Assembly (NCBI RefSeq): GCF_001981525.1
Contig: NZ_MPSB01000005.1
Location: 166,548-230,547, forward strand
Direction of reading: 5' to 3'
Source: Sphingomonas jeddahensis
GTDB lineage: Bacteria > Pseudomonadota > Alphaproteobacteria > Sphingomonadales > Sphingomonadaceae
DNA length: 64,000 bases
Numbering within the stretch: position 1 is the stretch's first letter; every line of letters starts with the position of its first letter. Made by a program: the position numbers and the translations under genes. Below, piece by piece: positions 11,159 through 19,453 of this stretch. Under the pieces are notes generated by a model. The model searched no databases. It was not told the DNA's origin and saw nothing but the letters and a program-made list of their open reading frames with translations.

Positions 11159-11830
11159 GTGTAGAAAGCGCACTGCCGCGTCGAAGTCGCGGCGTTTCGC
11201 GGCGCTTGCCTCCGCGGCGATCGGATCTTCGCCCCATTGTTCCGCCTGCCAGGTCTCGTCGATTGTCGCCGCGGTCCATAGGGCGTCGGCGTCGATCGCG
11301 CCCTCCGCCAACGCGAGCGCGCCGACCAGCGAGCCAGAGATGGTGACGATCGGCTGAAGCGCCACAAGGGCGAACGGCGGACGGTTTGCGAGCGCGGTGC
11401 CGAGGCGCGCCACCGTTGCCGGAGGCTGCGGTTGATGCATCAATCCGCTGACCGTCACGAAGTGAACGTCGTAGCGATCGCGTGCCCAATCGAGCAGCGG
11501 GTCCCACGCGGCCTTTTCGCGCTCGATCAGTTCGGCCGGAGAATCCGCGCGATAGTAGAAAAGGTCGCTTTCCGCATAAGCGGCCATGCCAGCAGCAAAG
11601 GCGGTCGGATCAGGCACGACTCGGTCGATCGCGGCATTGGCGAGCCCGGTGAGCGGCATGGCGCGTGGATCGAGCGTTTCGCCCACTGCGCGCCATTCCG
11701 CCGCAACGGCTTCCGCCAAGGCGGTCGCAGGGAGAGCGAGCGGTGCGCGGCCGGGGGTGCGCACAGGACGATCATCGAGGCGGATTGCGCCTTCTCCATC
11801 CACCGAAACTTCTTTCCAGAAGCGCTTCAT
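11147..11830 (-). CDS. ATP12-family F1-ATPase assembly chaperone
   Basis: Alphaproteobacterial homologue of mitochondrial Atp12, which binds the F1 alpha subunit before hexamer assembly. The 227 residues start MKRFWKEVSVDGEGAIRLDDRPVRTPGRAPLALP, the standard N-terminal signature. They continue through AEWRAV...DPRAMPLTGLANAAIDRV, ESDLFYYRADSPAELIERE and the C-terminal QAEQWGEDPIAA. The ATG at 11830 forms ATGA with the stop of the upstream membrane-protein gene; ATG at 11848 is an alternative. The end overlaps gmk convergently by 12 bp. Confidence 0.92.
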   Translation of the reverse strand: MKRFWKEVSVDGEGAIRLDDRPVRTPGRAPLALPATALAEAVAAEWRAVGETLDPRAMPLTGLANAAIDRVVPDPTAFAAGMAAYAESDLFYYRADSPAELIEREKAAWDPLLDWARDRYDVHFVTVSGLMHQPQPPATVARLGTALANRPPFALVALQPIVTISGSLVGALALAEGAIDADALWTAATIDETWQAEQWGEDPIAAEASAAKRRDFDAAVRFLHLLR

Positions 11831-12039
11831 TCTGTTGGGCTTTTCCATCGATGAGCAAGGGCGCGCGGCAGCACCGCCATGGTCCAGAGCGAGACGAGCA
11901 CGACGGCGCCGCCGAGCAGCTTGCGCCCGGTCTCCTGACCTTGCGCCAGCAGAAGGACGCCGATCACCGCCGCCATCGCCGTCACCAGTCGGATAAGCAC
12001 CAGTGCGAGCCAGCGCGGGCGAGCAGGGTCGGTTGCCAT
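11827..12039 (-). CDS. small two-helix membrane protein upstream of ATP12
   Basis: Unrecognised 70-residue protein. It begins MATDPARPRWLALVLIRLVTA and has two hydrophobic segments, roughly residues 10-28 and 40-58. A basic C-terminus ends ALAHRWKSPTE. Its stop overlaps the ATP12 start as ATGA, so the two are probably translated together. A role in membrane-protein or ATP synthase assembly is conceivable from context only. The start at 12039 is chosen because the residues further upstream are not hydrophobic and look non-coding. Confidence 0.72.
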   Translation of the reverse strand: MATDPARPRWLALVLIRLVTAMAAVIGVLLLAQGQETGRKLLGGAVVLVSLWTMAVLPRALAHRWKSPTE

Positions 12040-12221
12040 AGCACGTCTATGAACGATGCGTGCGTGTGGCGCCAGTCGCGACCAGCCGGTGGCATGGCGC
12101 GCCCAAATGGCCGGCAACCTCTTGGTTACAGATCATCTTTATGGTTTATCAGCAGGACATAGCGAGAGCGGGCCCGGGGGGGCAGGCCTCAGCCTTACGA
12201 GATCTGGAAGCGGGAACGGCG

Positions 12222-12434
12222 ATGGTTGGCGCGGCAGTTTTTGTTTATGGTTTGTTGGTGAGCTTCATCTTCTCGGGCGCGTCGCGGAATGCGAAATTGC
12301 GCCGCCCGAACCCGCCAGTGCTGGATTATGTCGGCTATGTCCTCTGCGGGATCACCGCGGGCGCCTCGCTGGTCCTGTTTGCGCATGCGGCGGGTTCGTC
12401 GGTCGGCATGCCGCTGCTGGCGCTTACCGTTTAA
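12222..12434 (+). CDS. small two-helix membrane protein
   Basis: Unrecognised 70-residue protein, MVGAAVFVYGLLVSFIFSG..., with two predicted membrane helices at about residues 2-18 and 34-56. The frame stays open upstream to ATGs at 12141 and 12060, but those codons lack hydrophobic or conserved character. GGGA lies six bases before the 12222 ATG. A strong hairpin terminator follows at 12468-12494, which supports a real transcript on this strand. Function unknown. Confidence 0.5.
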   Translation: MVGAAVFVYGLLVSFIFSGASRNAKLRRPNPPVLDYVGYVLCGITAGASLVLFAHAAGSSVGMPLLALTV

Positions 12435-12467
12435 GAGAATTTTAGGCGCATTTTTCGGCGAAGACTC

Positions 12468-12494
12468 CCGCCCGATCGCGGATAGATCGGGCGG
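12468..12494 (+). terminator. hairpin terminator between convergent genes
   Basis: Perfect 10-bp stem CCGCCCGATC/GATCGGGCGG with a 7-base loop, followed by ATTTC. It is placed between the small membrane protein (ending 12434) and the convergent pseudouridine synthase (ending 12528). It could serve both strands. Confidence 0.6.
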
Positions 12495-12527
12495 ATTTCG
12501 GCGATGATCGGCGATCCCCGGCAATAA

Positions 12528-13625
12528 TCAGCCAGTTCGATCCCCACGCCCGCGCCGTTCGCCGCGACGGGCCTTGCGGACCTGTTTGGCGTGCGCGCGC
12601 GCCTTGGCCTTGCGATCCTCGCGGGTCGGTTCGGGCCGGGTGTCCATTGGCATCATTTCGCCGGACATTTCCTCGAACCCGAGACCCTTGAGGCTTTCCG
12701 CAAAGTGCGTGGGCAGGGAGGCGGTGACGTCGATCTCGCCGCCGTCGGGATGATCCACGCGGATGCGCCGGGCGTGGAGGTGCATCTTGCGGCTGATTCC
12801 GCCAGTAAGAAAGGCGGCGGGGCCGCCGTACTTGCCATCACCAACGATCGGGTGCCCGATCGCGGCCATGTGGACGCGCAACTGGTGCGTGCGGCCGGTG
12901 AACGGCTGGAGCTCGACCCAGCACGCGCGGTTGCCGGCGCGCTCGATCACGCGGTAGCGGCTGCGCGCGGGCTGGCCGTTCTCCTCATCGACATGCATCT
13001 TCTCGCCGCCGGTGCCGGGCTGCTTGGCGATCGGCAGGTCGACCGTGCCGTCATCGATCGACGGCACACCGACGACCAGCGCCCAATAGACCTTCTTGGC
13101 GGTACGGCTGGAGAAGGATTTGGCGAAGAAGGCCGCGGCGCGTGCCGAACGCGCCACGAGCAGCGCGCCCGACGTATCCTTGTCGAGCCGGTGGACCAGC
13201 TTGGGCCGGCCTTCCGATTCGAACTGAAGCGCGTCGAGCAGGCCATCGACGTGCGCGGTCGTCTTGGTGCCGCCCTGCGTTGCGAGACCCGGCGGCTTGT
13301 TGAGGACGAAGGCGGCGGCATCGCGGTGGATCACCATTTCACGCGCAAAGGCGATTTCATCTTCGCTGAGCGGGGGGCGTTCGCGCTTCGGCCTCGCACC
13401 TGTATTGACGCGTTCCGGCTCAGGCGGGGGCAGGCGGAGCACCTGGCCGGCGCTGATGCGATCACCGGGCCCGACTCGCGCGCCGTCCAGCCGCAACTGT
13501 CCAGTGCGCGCCCATTTTGCGACGGTGGTAAAGCTGACGTCGGGCAAGTGCCGCTTGCACCAGCGATCGACGCGAATGCCGTCGTCATCATAGCCGACGG
13601 TGAACTGGCGAGCGGTATCGGTCAT
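12528..13625 (-). CDS. RluC/RluD-family pseudouridine synthase
   Basis: Modifies uridines in large-subunit rRNA. The 365 residues begin with an S4 RNA-binding domain (VDRWCKRHLPDVSFTTVAKWARTG...). The RluA-type catalytic domain follows, with the invariant HRLDKDTSGALLVARS (catalytic Asp in RLD) and the later GRTHQLRVHMAAIGHPIVGD motif. A basic tail ends the protein. The frame stays open far upstream, but the ATG at 13625 forms ATGA with the crcB stop and matches the family start. RluC specificity is likely but not provable from sequence alone. Confidence 0.92.
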   Translation of the reverse strand: MTDTARQFTVGYDDDGIRVDRWCKRHLPDVSFTTVAKWARTGQLRLDGARVGPGDRISAGQVLRLPPPEPERVNTGARPKRERPPLSEDEIAFAREMVIHRDAAAFVLNKPPGLATQGGTKTTAHVDGLLDALQFESEGRPKLVHRLDKDTSGALLVARSARAAAFFAKSFSSRTAKKVYWALVVGVPSIDDGTVDLPIAKQPGTGGEKMHVDEENGQPARSRYRVIERAGNRACWVELQPFTGRTHQLRVHMAAIGHPIVGDGKYGGPAAFLTGGISRKMHLHARRIRVDHPDGGEIDVTASLPTHFAESLKGLGFEEMSGEMMPMDTRPEPTREDRKAKARAHAKQVRKARRGERRGRGDRTG

Positions 13626-13996
13626 GCCATCACCCGCGTGAGTTGGAAACCGGCGGCGAGCGCGGCGACCGAGCCGATGACCGAAACCATCACATAGACG
13701 AGCATCTGCATCCAGGCGCCGCGTTCCAGCATCAGCACCGCGTCTAGCGAGAAAGCGGAAAAGGTGGTGAAGCCGCCGAGCACGCCGACGCCCAGCAGCA
13801 GCCGCCACCAATCGCCATTGGCGAGCCGCGCCACCGTGCCGGCCAGCACGCCCATGGCGAGGCCGCCGGCGATATTGACGATCAGCGTGCCGAACGGGAA
13901 GGCGGGGCCAAGCGTGGCCAAAGCCGCGCGGCCCACGAGATGGCGCAGCCCGGCGCCGATCGCGCCGCCCGTCATCACCAGGAACAATGCATTCAT
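13622..13996 (-). CDS. crcB: Fluoride exporter CrcB/Fluc
   Basis: Dual-topology fluoride channel that exports F-. The 124 residues have four transmembrane segments and the family motifs GGAIGAGLRHLVGR, FPFGTLIVNIAGG and GGFTTFSAFSLD (the Phe/Ser track lining the pore). A single full-length gene, consistent with a homodimer. It is coupled by ATGA to the downstream pseudouridine synthase. I see no fluoride riboswitch (GGCGAUGG-type core) in the upstream gap. Confidence 0.95.
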   Translation of the reverse strand: MNALFLVMTGGAIGAGLRHLVGRAALATLGPAFPFGTLIVNIAGGLAMGVLAGTVARLANGDWWRLLLGVGVLGGFTTFSAFSLDAVLMLERGAWMQMLVYVMVSVIGSVAALAAGFQLTRVMA

Positions 13997-14106
13997 TTGC
14001 CGGCCTTAGGCGCAAATGGTGGTTGGGGAAATGGTGGGGTGCGGGTGAAGAGGGGCGGGCGGTGCTTGATTGGGTCGGCGTGGCGCGCGGTTGTTCTGGC
14101 CGTGAC

Positions 14107-14215
14107 GTCGTCCCGGACTTGATCCGGGATTCAACGTTCGGCGGGCGTTGTCGCTTGTGCCTCTAGCCGTGGTGTCCGCGGCGCCTTGGATCCCGGATCA
14201 AGTTCGGGATGACGA
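14107..14215. repeat. intergenic palindrome, family C
   Basis: GTCGTCCCGGACTTGATCCG opposite CGGATCAAGTTCGGGATGAC, about 109 bp overall with a non-conserved centre. Other copies are at 15163-15250 and 20544-20633. It lies in the gap between crcB and the lipoprotein gene. Confidence 0.88.
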
Positions 14216-14385
14216 AGTGTATCTCGCCCGGCGGCTTGATTCACCTGATGCCATCAGCGTTGTGCCGTGAGAGCAGCAAGCCTCGTCATGCCAGGCGTGT
14301 CCCGGCATCACGGTAGCTTTTTGGCAGGTGTCGGCTTCAAGCAGATAGCGCCGGCCCTCATGAGCCGGCAGGGGCTTGGCGAGTC
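14216..14385. other. non-coding remainder of the 13997-14385 gap
   Basis: Besides the family C repeat, this gap of nearly 400 bp holds no convincing gene, RNA or promoter. Short dyads such as ATGCC...GGCAT and CCGGC...GCCGG near 14290-14370 are too weak to name. Confidence 0.5.
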
Positions 14386-15123
14386 TCAATCGCCGCCGTC
14401 GACCATCAGGTCGGCGGTTGTGCCGCCGCCCTTGCGCGGCTTCAGGATCAGCATGAAGGCGGCGCCGTTCTTGGTGCCGGCGAGGATGTGCTCGTCCCCT
14501 TCTGCCTGGTGTTCCGCGCGATAGCCGGCGTCGGAGGTGCGGGTGTAATACCAGTCGAGCAGGCGCTGCATCGGCGCGGCGCTGGCGAAGCTGACGACGC
14601 GCAGGGCGCAGCCTTCGCGGTCGGCGCCGGCGGCTTCGGCGACCTGCGCGTCGGGATAGAGCGGCGCGCCTTGGGGCAGGCGGTTCGCCCAAGCGGCGGA
14701 GTAAGTGACGTTAGCGGCGCATTGTGCCGAGGCACCCTGACTGGCGGCGAGTGCCCCGAGCGTCAGCGCCCGGCGGGCGGCGGCGCATTGCTTGCACGTG
14801 CCGGTGGGCGGCGGGGCGGAGCGTACTTCTCCTTCAACGGGCTTGTGCGCCGCGTCCGCAATGCCGTCCGGCGGGACTGCGCCCGATTCGGGCTGAACGG
14901 GCGGGCGGACGGTGTCAGCATTGGCCTGCTGTACGAGGCGCGGATCGACCATGATCTGGTCCTTGAGCGCGCTTTGCAGCACCGGATCGCTGGCGCTGGA
15001 GGCGCCGTTTTCCTGGATGATGCTGTTGTCGAGATCCGACACCGCCGTCTTTTCGTCCGGCGTCTGGCCACAGGCGGTTGCGACAAGTGCAAACGCCGGC
15101 ACGACTCGGTTGACCCACCCCAT
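14386..15123 (-). CDS. probable lipoprotein, conserved hypothetical
   Basis: Unrecognised 245-residue protein. The N-terminus MGWVNRVVPAFALVATACGQ ends in a lipobox-like ATAC, so Cys18 is a likely lipidation site. A low-complexity Pro/Ala-rich region runs to about residue 105 and includes the cysteine pair TCKQC. A compact C-terminal domain (residues about 130-245) has PLYPDAQVAEAAG, a YYTRTSDAGYRAEH stretch and FMLILKPRKGGGTTADLMVDGG, suggesting an alpha/beta fold with a terminal beta hairpin. Probably inner- or outer-membrane-anchored in the periplasm. It is alone between two family C repeats. Confidence 0.75.
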   Translation of the reverse strand: MGWVNRVVPAFALVATACGQTPDEKTAVSDLDNSIIQENGASSASDPVLQSALKDQIMVDPRLVQQANADTVRPPVQPESGAVPPDGIADAAHKPVEGEVRSAPPPTGTCKQCAAARRALTLGALAASQGASAQCAANVTYSAAWANRLPQGAPLYPDAQVAEAAGADREGCALRVVSFASAAPMQRLLDWYYTRTSDAGYRAEHQAEGDEHILAGTKNGAAFMLILKPRKGGGTTADLMVDGGD

Positions 15124-15162
15124 CTACGATCCCCCTGTAATTGCCTGAGCGTTGCCTTGCCA

Positions 15163-15250
15163 CTTCGTCCCCCGGCCCTGAGCTGGGGTCCCGCTTATCC
15201 GTCTCGCGCGCGAAGGCAGCGGGAGCCCGGGTCAGGCCCGGGATGACGAG
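15163..15250. repeat. intergenic palindrome, family C
   Basis: CGTCCCCCGGCCCTGAGCTG opposite GGGTCAGGCCCGGGATGACG, with inner arms GGTCCCGCT/AGCGGGAGC. Same architecture as the copies at 14107-14215 and 20544-20633. Confidence 0.88.
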
Positions 15251-15370
15251 AACAAGAACGTCCAGGCTCGCCTGTCTCCGATCTTTGGAGCTAGCCGGCC
15301 CATGTTAAGGAAGCGTGGCTTTGTGTGTCTTGGTCTTGCAACACACCGCCGCTATTCCCATGTGCCGGTC

Positions 15371-15592
15371 ATGCTCAACATCGTCTCGATCTTGATTGGC
15401 CTTGTCACCCTCGCTGCGGGTCTCGTTGCCTTCTTGCCGCTGCTGGGCTGGCTGAACTGGTTCGTGATTCCGGTTGGGATCGTTGGTGCCGCGGTTGGGG
15501 CTCTGTCGTCTTCGAACGGCGGGCGTAACCTCAACATCGTGCTGATCGTGATCTTCACGCTTCGCCTGATGCTGGGCGGCGGGATCTTCTGA
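15371..15592 (+). CDS. small two-helix membrane protein
   Basis: Unrecognised 73-residue protein, MLNIVSILIGLVTLAAGLVAFLP..., with two or three hydrophobic helices. A polar SSSNGGRN turn precedes a final hydrophobic stretch ending LMLGGGIF. A possible promoter (TTGGTC, 17 bp, TATTCC at 15353-15358) places the start point a few bases before the ATG at 15371. The frame is open a little upstream but that part is not hydrophobic. Converges on the Sel1/SPOR gene. Function unknown. Confidence 0.7.
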   Translation: MLNIVSILIGLVTLAAGLVAFLPLLGWLNWFVIPVGIVGAAVGALSSSNGGRNLNIVLIVIFTLRLMLGGGIF

Positions 15593-15611
15593 TCCGCCGC
15601 GCTCGGGTGCA

Positions 15612-16538
15612 CTAAGGGGCGACCACCACACAGCTGACGCCGGACTTGGCGCAGGCCGCCTGTGCGGCGGCGCGCGAGGCGAAGCCGGTTGCCTGAAGGC
15701 GGGTTACAGTGCCGGCTTTGACGTAGCTGGGGCTGCCGCCGGTTCGCGCGCCGACCTTGCTCCACAAGCCCCGCGCGTTGCTTTCATCGCGGAAGGCGCC
15801 GAGCTGGATCCGCCATGCGCCGCCAGATGCGCGCGGCGGAGACGCCGGCGCGGCGGCAGCGCGCGCGGGGGCAGGCTTGGGCGCCGCTGTCTTGGCGGGC
15901 GCGGCGACCGCAGGGCGCGGCGTCGGGGTCGCAGCGCCGGCGGGGGCGACCAGCGGCGTCGCAACCAAGCGAGCGCGAGCGTCCGCTTCGTATTTGCGTG
16001 CGAGTTCCAGCCCGTCCCGGCGCTGCGCCTCCGGAATATATCGATCCATCTGCGCGAGCGTCTGCGAGGCCTGGGGCAGGCCCTGCTGCGACGAGCGCGT
16101 GACCAATGCATAGGCGCGCACCCAATCACGCGGGACGCCATCGGCGTTGAACAACATGGTGCCGAGCACCAGTTGCGTGCGCTTTTCGCCGCGGGCGACC
16201 GATTTTTCGAGCCACGGCAGCGCCTCGGCCTTCTTGCCGTCCTGGAACAGCGCCAGCGCGTAATTGTCGATCGCCTGCGCGTGGCCCTGAACGGAGGCCT
16301 TGCGGAACCATTCGATCGCGACCGGCAGATCGGTGGGCACCCCGCGGCCAAGCTTATACGCCTGACCCAGATTGAACTGCGCGTCGGCGTCGCCGGCCGT
16401 GGCAAGCGGGCGCCAGATCTCAACGGCGGCCTTATAGTCGCCGCGGCTCCACGCATCGACGCCCTGCTTCACATTCGCAGCTGCCGGTGCCGCTAGGAAC
16501 GCTGCAATGACCGGCCACGCAAAATACGCATTTTTCAT
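15612..16538 (-). CDS. exported Sel1-repeat protein with C-terminal SPOR domain
   Basis: Predicted periplasmic envelope protein. A signal peptide (MKNAYFAWPVIAAFLAAPAAA) is followed by about four Sel1/TPR-like repeats (residues about 25-170, e.g. AQFNLGQAYKLGRGVPTD and TQLVLGTMLFNADGVPRDW). An Ala/Pro/Lys linker and a C-terminal SPOR domain (WRIQLGAFRDESNARGLWSKV) complete it. SPOR domains bind denuded septal peptidoglycan, so a cell-division role is inferred. ATG at 16538 is preferred over the one five codons upstream because it begins the signal peptide directly. Divergent from a second SPOR gene beyond the parA remnant. Confidence 0.85.
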   Translation of the reverse strand: MKNAYFAWPVIAAFLAAPAAANVKQGVDAWSRGDYKAAVEIWRPLATAGDADAQFNLGQAYKLGRGVPTDLPVAIEWFRKASVQGHAQAIDNYALALFQDGKKAEALPWLEKSVARGEKRTQLVLGTMLFNADGVPRDWVRAYALVTRSSQQGLPQASQTLAQMDRYIPEAQRRDGLELARKYEADARARLVATPLVAPAGAATPTPRPAVAAPAKTAAPKPAPARAAAAPASPPRASGGAWRIQLGAFRDESNARGLWSKVGARTGGSPSYVKAGTVTRLQATGFASRAAAQAACAKSGVSCVVVAP

Positions 16539-16709
16539 TCGAGCCAACCCCAATCATCCCCCGCCAGGATCCGTGCCGCTCCGGGGCGACCTGGACGCGC
16601 TAGGTTACCGCATCGCTAACCTATTTCCACCGAAAGTGGGGGAGAATTTACCAAACTTTAGCCTCGCTACCCGAAGACGGCATGAGCAGGCGGGAGTTCA
16701 TCGGGGCAA

Positions 16710-16961
16710 ATGCGCATACTTGCGATCGCATCGCAGAAAAGCGGGTCGGGCAAGACGACGCTGTCCGAGCACCTCGCCGTTCAGGCGCACCGTGTGGGCC
16801 CGTCGGCCGTCGTGCTCATGGACATCGACCCGCAAGGTTCGCGGTCCGACTGGTGGAACGAGCGCACCGACGTCTTTCCGGCCACTTTTCCCGAGGTGGA
16901 GGCGCTCGCGGCGCAACTGCCTCCATCCGTCACACAAGATCTTTCGGGGACAAAGTCATGA
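16710..16961 (+). pseudogene. truncated ParA/MinD-family ATPase remnant
   Basis: An 83-codon frame matching only the N-terminal quarter of ParA-type ATPases (usual length about 210-260). It has the deviant Walker A KSGSGKTT (residues 10-17; the family usually has KGGxGKT, so one Gly is Ser). The Walker A-prime region VVLMDIDPQGS is followed by DWWNER. After about residue 60 similarity fades, and the frame ends in a TGA that overlaps the ATG of the next gene (ATGA). The DTPP motif and the whole dimer interface are missing. This looks like an internal deletion in a gene that in related genomes, as I recall, sits between these two SPOR genes. Confidence 0.7.
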
Positions 16962-18226
16962 ACATCCGTGCAATGGCCGGCCTCAGCCTTTCGGCGCTGA
17001 TGCTCGGCGGAACCATGGTCGGCTGCGGCCAAGGCGGCATCTCAACCGCGAGCAGCCGCAGCGATGCCAAGCTGGCGAAGAGCGCGGCCGGCAGCGCCGA
17101 GCGCGCCGGCGAGGCGCTGGCCAAAGGCGATGCGCTGAAGGCGATCGGCTTTGCCGAGGCGGCGGTGGCGGCAATGCCGCAGAACGTCGATTATCGCGCG
17201 CTGCTGGGCGCGAGCTATCTCAAGGCTGGACGCTTTACCTCCGCCCATGATGCGTATCGCGATGTGCTCCAGCTGGCGCCGGATAACGGCAAGGCGGCGC
17301 TCAACATGGCGCTAGCGATGATCGCCCAGGGGCAGTGGGACGAGGCGCGTGCAATGCTGGCCGAGCATGAAGCGACCGTGCCAGCGGGCGACCGCGGGCT
17401 TGCCATTGCTTTGGCCGGAGACCCGGCCGGCGGCGTCGAGGTGCTGACGGCGGCGGCGCGGGCGAGCGGCGCGGATGCCAAGACGCGCCAGAACCTCGCG
17501 CTGGCGCTGGCGCTCGCGGGGCGCTGGGCAGAGGCGCGCCAGGTGGCTGGCGTGGACATGACGCCCGACGATGCCGACGCGCGGATGGTGCAATGGGCGG
17601 CGTTCGCCAAGCCGGTGGGCGCGGCGGACCAGGTTTCCGCACTGCTCGGCGTAACGCCGGTGAAGGATCCGGGGCAGCCGGTGGCGCTGGCGCTCAACGC
17701 AGCGGTGCCGGTGGCGCAGATGGCGGCGGCTGAGGTGGAAACTCCGGCCCCGACCGCGGTTGAAGCGGCGCCGGTGGCAGTTGCCGAGGCAGCGCCGGCG
17801 GCAGCGGGCGCGCCCAAGGTGGTGTTCGCTGCGCGACAGGAAGTGGTACAAGCGTTGCCTGCTGGCAGCTCGCCGGTCGCGGTTGCTGCGCGGGTGCCGG
17901 CCCCGCGGGTCGCGGCCGTTACGCCGCCGGTTGCCAGCAAGGGCAACTGGTACGTTCAGCTGGGCGCTTATGATTCGGCGGCGGTGGCGAAGGATGCTTG
18001 GGGCCGGGCGCAGCAGCGCTTTCCTGCCTTTGCCGAGCAGGTGCCGACGGGAATGGCCTTCAAATCCTTCTATCGCCTGTCGGTTGGCGGTTTTTCGCGC
18101 AGCGATGCCAATGCGATGTGCCGCGGCTATCGCGCCAAGGGCGGGGCGTGCTTCGTGCGCACCGGTGCCGGCGACCAGCCGGCAGCGTGGGTGAAGCCGT
18201 CGCGGGTGCAACTGGCGGGACGGTGA
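16958..18226 (+). CDS. TPR lipoprotein with C-terminal SPOR domain
   Basis: Predicted envelope lipoprotein of 422 residues. The signal peptide ends at a lipobox MVGC (Cys22). TPR-like helices follow (about residues 45-215, e.g. ALAKGDALKAIGFAEAAVAAMPQNVDYRALLGASYLKAGRF). A long Ala/Val/Pro-rich linker (about 240-325) leads to a SPOR domain beginning NWYVQLGAYDSAAVAKDAW. Peptidoglycan binding at the septum is inferred from the SPOR domain. The ATG at 16958 overlaps the end of the parA remnant; GGGGA lies about nine bases upstream. It pairs functionally with the divergent Sel1/SPOR gene. Confidence 0.87.
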   Translation: MNIRAMAGLSLSALMLGGTMVGCGQGGISTASSRSDAKLAKSAAGSAERAGEALAKGDALKAIGFAEAAVAAMPQNVDYRALLGASYLKAGRFTSAHDAYRDVLQLAPDNGKAALNMALAMIAQGQWDEARAMLAEHEATVPAGDRGLAIALAGDPAGGVEVLTAAARASGADAKTRQNLALALALAGRWAEARQVAGVDMTPDDADARMVQWAAFAKPVGAADQVSALLGVTPVKDPGQPVALALNAAVPVAQMAAAEVETPAPTAVEAAPVAVAEAAPAAAGAPKVVFAARQEVVQALPAGSSPVAVAARVPAPRVAAVTPPVASKGNWYVQLGAYDSAAVAKDAWGRAQQRFPAFAEQVPTGMAFKSFYRLSVGGFSRSDANAMCRGYRAKGGACFVRTGAGDQPAAWVKPSRVQLAGR

Positions 18227-18232
18227 GCCGGC

Positions 18233-19453
18233 CTAGGCGGCCGCGCCGATCTCGCGGCCGCCCTTGAACAGGCGGAGCACGCGGCCTTGAACGGGTAGGC
18301 CGTCGAAGGGCGTGTTCCCGGCCATGCCGGGAAGCGTGTCAGCGCTGATCTGCCAGGGAGCGTCGGGATCGACCAGCATCACGTCAGCCTCGCTGCCGAG
18401 GCTAAGAGCGCCGGTGTCGATGTCGAGCAGGGCGGCGGGGTTGCGCGAGAGCAGCGCGACCAGGCGCTCCAGCGAGACGCGTTCGTCGCGGACCAGGCCG
18501 AGCGCTAGCGGGAGCAACGTGGCGGCGCCGGCGGCGCCGGCGCTGGCGTCGGCGAAGGGCAACCGCTTTTCCTCCGGCCCGCGCGGGTCGTGGCCGGAAC
18601 AGAGCACGTCGATCGTGCCGTCGGCCAGCGCGGCCAGCGCGGCCTGGCGATCATCCTCCGAACGCAGCGGCGGCGAAAGATGCGCGAAGGTGCGGAAGTC
18701 GCTCATCGCATTGTCGGACAGCAGCAGATGGGCGGGGGTGATGCCGCAGGTGACGCGCACGCCGCGGCGCTTGGCGACGCGAATCAAGTCGAAACCGGCT
18801 CTCGTGGTGACCTGACGGATGTGGAGGCGCGCGTCGGCCGACTCGGCCAGCATCAGGTCGCGCGCGATCGCCAGCGGCTCGGCAAGCGCGGCGGCGGCGG
18901 GGAGGCCGAGGCGGGTGGCCGTCTCGCCCTCGGTGGCGACGGCGTCGCCTACGAGGCCGGAGTCCTCGGCATGGCTCACCACCACCAACCCGAGATCGCG
19001 GGCGTAGGCGAGGACGCGCGCCATCACACCGGTGTCGGCGATCCAGCGTCTGCCCGTCCCGACCGCGCGTGCGCCGGCCGAGGCGCAGATCGCCATTTCG
19101 GCGAGATCGGTGCCGAGAAGGCCGCGGGTGGCGGCGGCGATCGGGTGGATCCACAGATCGGGGCGGCCGATCAGCAACGAGCGCTGAACGATGCCGGGCT
19201 CGTCCAGGACGGGTGACTGATCGGGCATCAGCCCGACGCGGACGATCCCGCCAGCGCGGAACGCGGCGCGGTCGATGGCAGCAACGCCGAGGTCAACAAT
19301 CGCCGGCAGCAGGAGCTTGCCGGCGCAATCGATCACGGTGGCATCGTCTGCGGCGTCGGTGATGCGGCCATCGGCGACGAACAGGTCGCCGCGGCGCTCG
19401 CCCCCCACGGGACAGACGATGCGGGCGTCGCGGAAGTGAAGCGCGTTGCTCAT
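18233..19453 (-). CDS. dihydroorotase-like protein PyrC' (probably non-catalytic)
   Basis: Amidohydrolase-fold partner of aspartate carbamoyltransferase, 406 residues. It aligns with type I dihydroorotases but lacks the metal site. Where active enzymes read PGFIDxHxH, this has [14 protein letters not shown]. The TDHAPH motif is replaced by [11 protein letters not shown], and the central histidine strand reads [14 protein letters not shown] is retained. Inactive pyrC-like proteins of this kind are known as structural subunits of ATCase, for example in Pseudomonas. The ATG at 19453 overlaps the pyrB stop by ATGA, so the two are coupled. A catalytic dihydroorotase must be encoded elsewhere. Confidence 0.88.
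   Translation of the reverse strand: MSNALHFRDARIVCPVGGERRGDLFVADGRITDAADDATVIDCAGKLLLPAIVDLGVAAIDRAAFRAGGIVRVGLMPDQSPVLDEPGIVQRSLLIGRPDLWIHPIAAATRGLLGTDLAEMAICASAGARAVGTGRRWIADTGVMARVLAYARDLGLVVVSHAEDSGLVGDAVATEGETATRLGLPAAAALAEPLAIARDLMLAESADARLHIRQVTTRAGFDLIRVAKRRGVRVTCGITPAHLLLSDNAMSDFRTFAHLSPPLRSEDDRQAALAALADGTIDVLCSGHDPRGPEEKRLPFADASAGAAGAATLLPLALGLVRDERVSLERLVALLSRNPAALLDIDTGALSLGSEADVMLVDPDAPWQISADTLPGMAGNTPFDGLPVQGRVLRLFKGGREIGAAA

Noticed and set aside
13626..14015. Possible N-terminal extension of the pseudouridine synthase across crcB
   Set aside because: The extension is crcB read in another frame. The ATGA overlap and S4 domain set the start at 13625.
13997..14106. Fluoride riboswitch upstream of crcB
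   Set aside because: No recognisable conserved core in the 110 bp before the start codon.
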